A DNA stretch of 64,000 nt from Vampirovibrionales bacterium (GTDB taxonomy: Bacteria > Cyanobacteriota > Vampirovibrionia > Vampirovibrionales > Vampirovibrionaceae): the NCBI GenBank assembly GCA_029262635.1, contig JAJCZA010000005.1, positions 471,135 to 535,134 on the forward strand, in the 5' to 3' direction. This document shows positions 62,568 to 64,000 of this stretch, one piece after another; position 1 is the stretch's first letter, and every line of letters starts with the position of its first letter. The position numbers and the translations under genes are program-made. The notes beneath the pieces were generated by a model. It worked only from the letters and a program-made list of their open reading frames with translations. It had not been told where the DNA came from and made no database searches.

Positions 62568-63926
62568 ATGCGAATGGTCGTTGTTGGGGCAGGATACGTT
62601 GGAACAGTGACAGGAGCCTGTATGGCCGACATGGGGCATCAGGTAACCTGTATTGATATCGATAAACCGCATATTGAGCGTCTAAAGAATGGGGTGGTTG
62701 ATTTCTATGAAGAGGGTCTGGAAACGCTGATTAAAAGCAATCTGGATGCGGGTCGCCTGACGTTTACATCGGACATGAAAGAAGCGGTGAAAGATGCGGA
62801 GATCGTGTTTTTATGTATGGGTGTAAGGGGTTCTATTGGAGACAAGCCGGATATGCGGCCGTTGTACAAGGCGGCAAAAGAGATTGCGGAAGCCTTGAAA
62901 GGGCCGGGTTATACGTTAATTGTCGAGAAGAGTGCCTTGCCCATTAAGACAGGAATGTTCCTAAAAGAGGTTTTAGAGGCCGAACGTCCAGCGGACTGCA
63001 AACATGAATATGAGATTGCGGCAGTGCCCCAGTTTATGCGGGAAGGAAACGCGATTTATGATTTCATGCATCCTGATCGAGTGGTCATTGGATCTGAAAG
63101 TCAACGAGCAATTGATATGCTGGTGAATATTTATCGACCGCTCCATTCGCCGATGTTTATTACGGATATCAGTAGCGCGGAATTGATTAAGCATGCGACT
63201 AACGCCTTTTTGGCCATGAAAATTTCGTTTATTAACTCATTGTCTTGCATTTGCGAAAAAACCGGTGCGGATATTACCAAAGTGTCTAAAGGACTCGGGA
63301 TGGACAAACGGATTGCGCCGGACTACCTTCAGGCTGGTATTGGGTATGGTGGGATTTTTCTCACCAAGGACATGAACTCGTTGCTGAGTATTGCGGATGA
63401 ATTGCATGTGAATCTGGATCTGCTAAAAATGGTGGGGGATATCAACCGGTATCAACGTATCAGCTTTATCGAACGGATTTCTGCGATTTTAGGCGGGCCG
63501 GATGGTCGTCTAAATGGTAAAAAAATTGGTGTTTGGGGGCTGGCGTTCCGGCCAGATACGGACGATATGCGAGATTCACCCAGTGTCACGATTATTCGGG
63601 GGCTGGAAAAACGTGGGGCGACGATTAAGGCCTTTGATCCGATTGCCATGGAAAAAACCCGTTCATTACTGCCTCATGTGACGTACTGTCAAGACCCCTA
63701 TGAGGCGGCGACGGATGTGGATGCCATTGCGGTTCTGACAGAATGGCAGGATTTTACCTATATTGATTTTCAGAGATTAAAAGAAGTCAGTGATTGCCGT
63801 TTGATGGTGGATGGTCGAAACTTATTCTCGCCTAAACGGATGCAACAGTTGGGCTATACCTATATAAGCATTGGACGAAAGCCTGAAACACCGGAACCTT
63901 CAGAAACCGTTTCTCTTACTTCCTGA
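62568..63926 (+). CDS. UDP-glucose/GDP-mannose dehydrogenase-family protein with altered active site
   Basis: A 452-residue NAD-dependent sugar-nucleotide dehydrogenase homolog with all three domains: Rossmann V-V-G-A-G-Y-V-G-T-V, central dimer domain with L-A-M-K-I-S-F-I-N-S-L, and C-terminal UDP-binding domain with L-A-F-R-P-D-T-D-D-M-R-D-S-P-S. The catalytic loop reads G-Y-G-G-I-F-L-T-K-D where the family has G-G-[S/Y]-C-[F/L]-P-K-D, so the thioester Cys is Phe264. K-S-A-L-P replaces K-S-T-V-P and P-Q-F-M-R-E replaces P-E-F-L-R-E. The usual two-step oxidation to a uronate is therefore doubtful. ATG 62568 has AAGGA 9 bases upstream. Confidence 0.85.
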   Translation: MRMVVVGAGYVGTVTGACMADMGHQVTCIDIDKPHIERLKNGVVDFYEEGLETLIKSNLDAGRLTFTSDMKEAVKDAEIVFLCMGVRGSIGDKPDMRPLYKAAKEIAEALKGPGYTLIVEKSALPIKTGMFLKEVLEAERPADCKHEYEIAAVPQFMREGNAIYDFMHPDRVVIGSESQRAIDMLVNIYRPLHSPMFITDISSAELIKHATNAFLAMKISFINSLSCICEKTGADITKVSKGLGMDKRIAPDYLQAGIGYGGIFLTKDMNSLLSIADELHVNLDLLKMVGDINRYQRISFIERISAILGGPDGRLNGKKIGVWGLAFRPDTDDMRDSPSVTIIRGLEKRGATIKAFDPIAMEKTRSLLPHVTYCQDPYEAATDVDAIAVLTEWQDFTYIDFQRLKEVSDCRLMVDGRNLFSPKRMQQLGYTYISIGRKPETPEPSETVSLTS

Positions 63927-64000
63927 GTCGGCAATCCTTAGGTAAGCCTCTCCCCTTTTTAGAGGAAATCCATTAAAATAGAGAAGACGATGGACGGCTT

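Noticed and set aside
63991..64000. Start of a further plus-strand gene at the window end
   Set aside because: An ATG with a weak AGAGA upstream is present, but only ten bases remain, too few to support a call.

Overview
The window looks like a chromosome segment of a non-photosynthetic relative of Cyanobacteria, most like the Vampirovibrionia/Melainabacteria. The best evidence is the RNA polymerase operon. The beta-prime subunit is split into separate rpoC1 and rpoC2 genes (27.2-33.0 kb), a cyanobacterial-lineage trait, and it sits among genes for flagella (fliR/Q/P/O, a FliM/FliN-type C-ring protein, fliS, a fliT-like gene, a YvyF-like protein, two flagellins) and for a lipid A/Kdo/heptose outer membrane. 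No photosynthesis gene is present here. The assignment is inference from gene content.

Layout. 0-4.3 kb: the end of a RibD-type reductase, then lineage-specific proteins and a 585-base gap holding a probable small RNA with its own promoter-like element and terminator. 4.3-7.2 kb: a two-gene 2-oxoacid:ferredoxin oxidoreductase. 7.2-11.6 kb: a flagellar export and switch cluster on the minus strand. 11.8-15.8 kb: rpsT, two family-9 glycosyltransferases and a membrane-anchored TPR protein. 15.8-21.2 kb: four membrane proteins of unknown function in two divergent, translationally coupled pairs. All four appear to be paralogs, and a fifth lies at 47.2 kb. 21.2-27.2 kb: cdaA (c-di-AMP), lysA, mazG, a DHH phosphoesterase and waaA. 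27.2-37.5 kb: rplJ-rplL-rpoB-rpoC1-rpoC2. 37.7-40.5 kb: fliS, fliT-like and receiver genes, a toxin-antitoxin pair, a Flp-like pilin and tRNA-Arg(UCU). 40.5-44.2 kb: a giant FtsH-like membrane protease. 44.8-47.8 kb: YvyF-like protein, PhoR/PhoB-type two-component system, fifth paralog. 47.9-54.3 kb: lpxC, lpxD, fabZ, lpxA, glmU and a hydrolase. 54.4-58.6 kb: a sugar ABC importer without its ATPase, then small unknown genes, one of them broken. 58.7-62.2 kb: two flagellins with small genes between them. 62.6 kb to the end: a UDP-glucose dehydrogenase-family protein lacking key catalytic residues.

How the genes fit together: lpxA/C/D, fabZ, waaA and the two heptosyltransferase-like genes supply lipid A and inner core, and glmU supplies UDP-GlcNAc for LPS and peptidoglycan. 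lysA supplies lysine from diaminopimelate, and cdaA may link cell-wall state to c-di-AMP. The flagellar genes are scattered over at least four loci. The least explained content is the five-member paralog family, the giant FtsH-like protease, the small RNA candidate and the catalytically altered dehydrogenase homolog.
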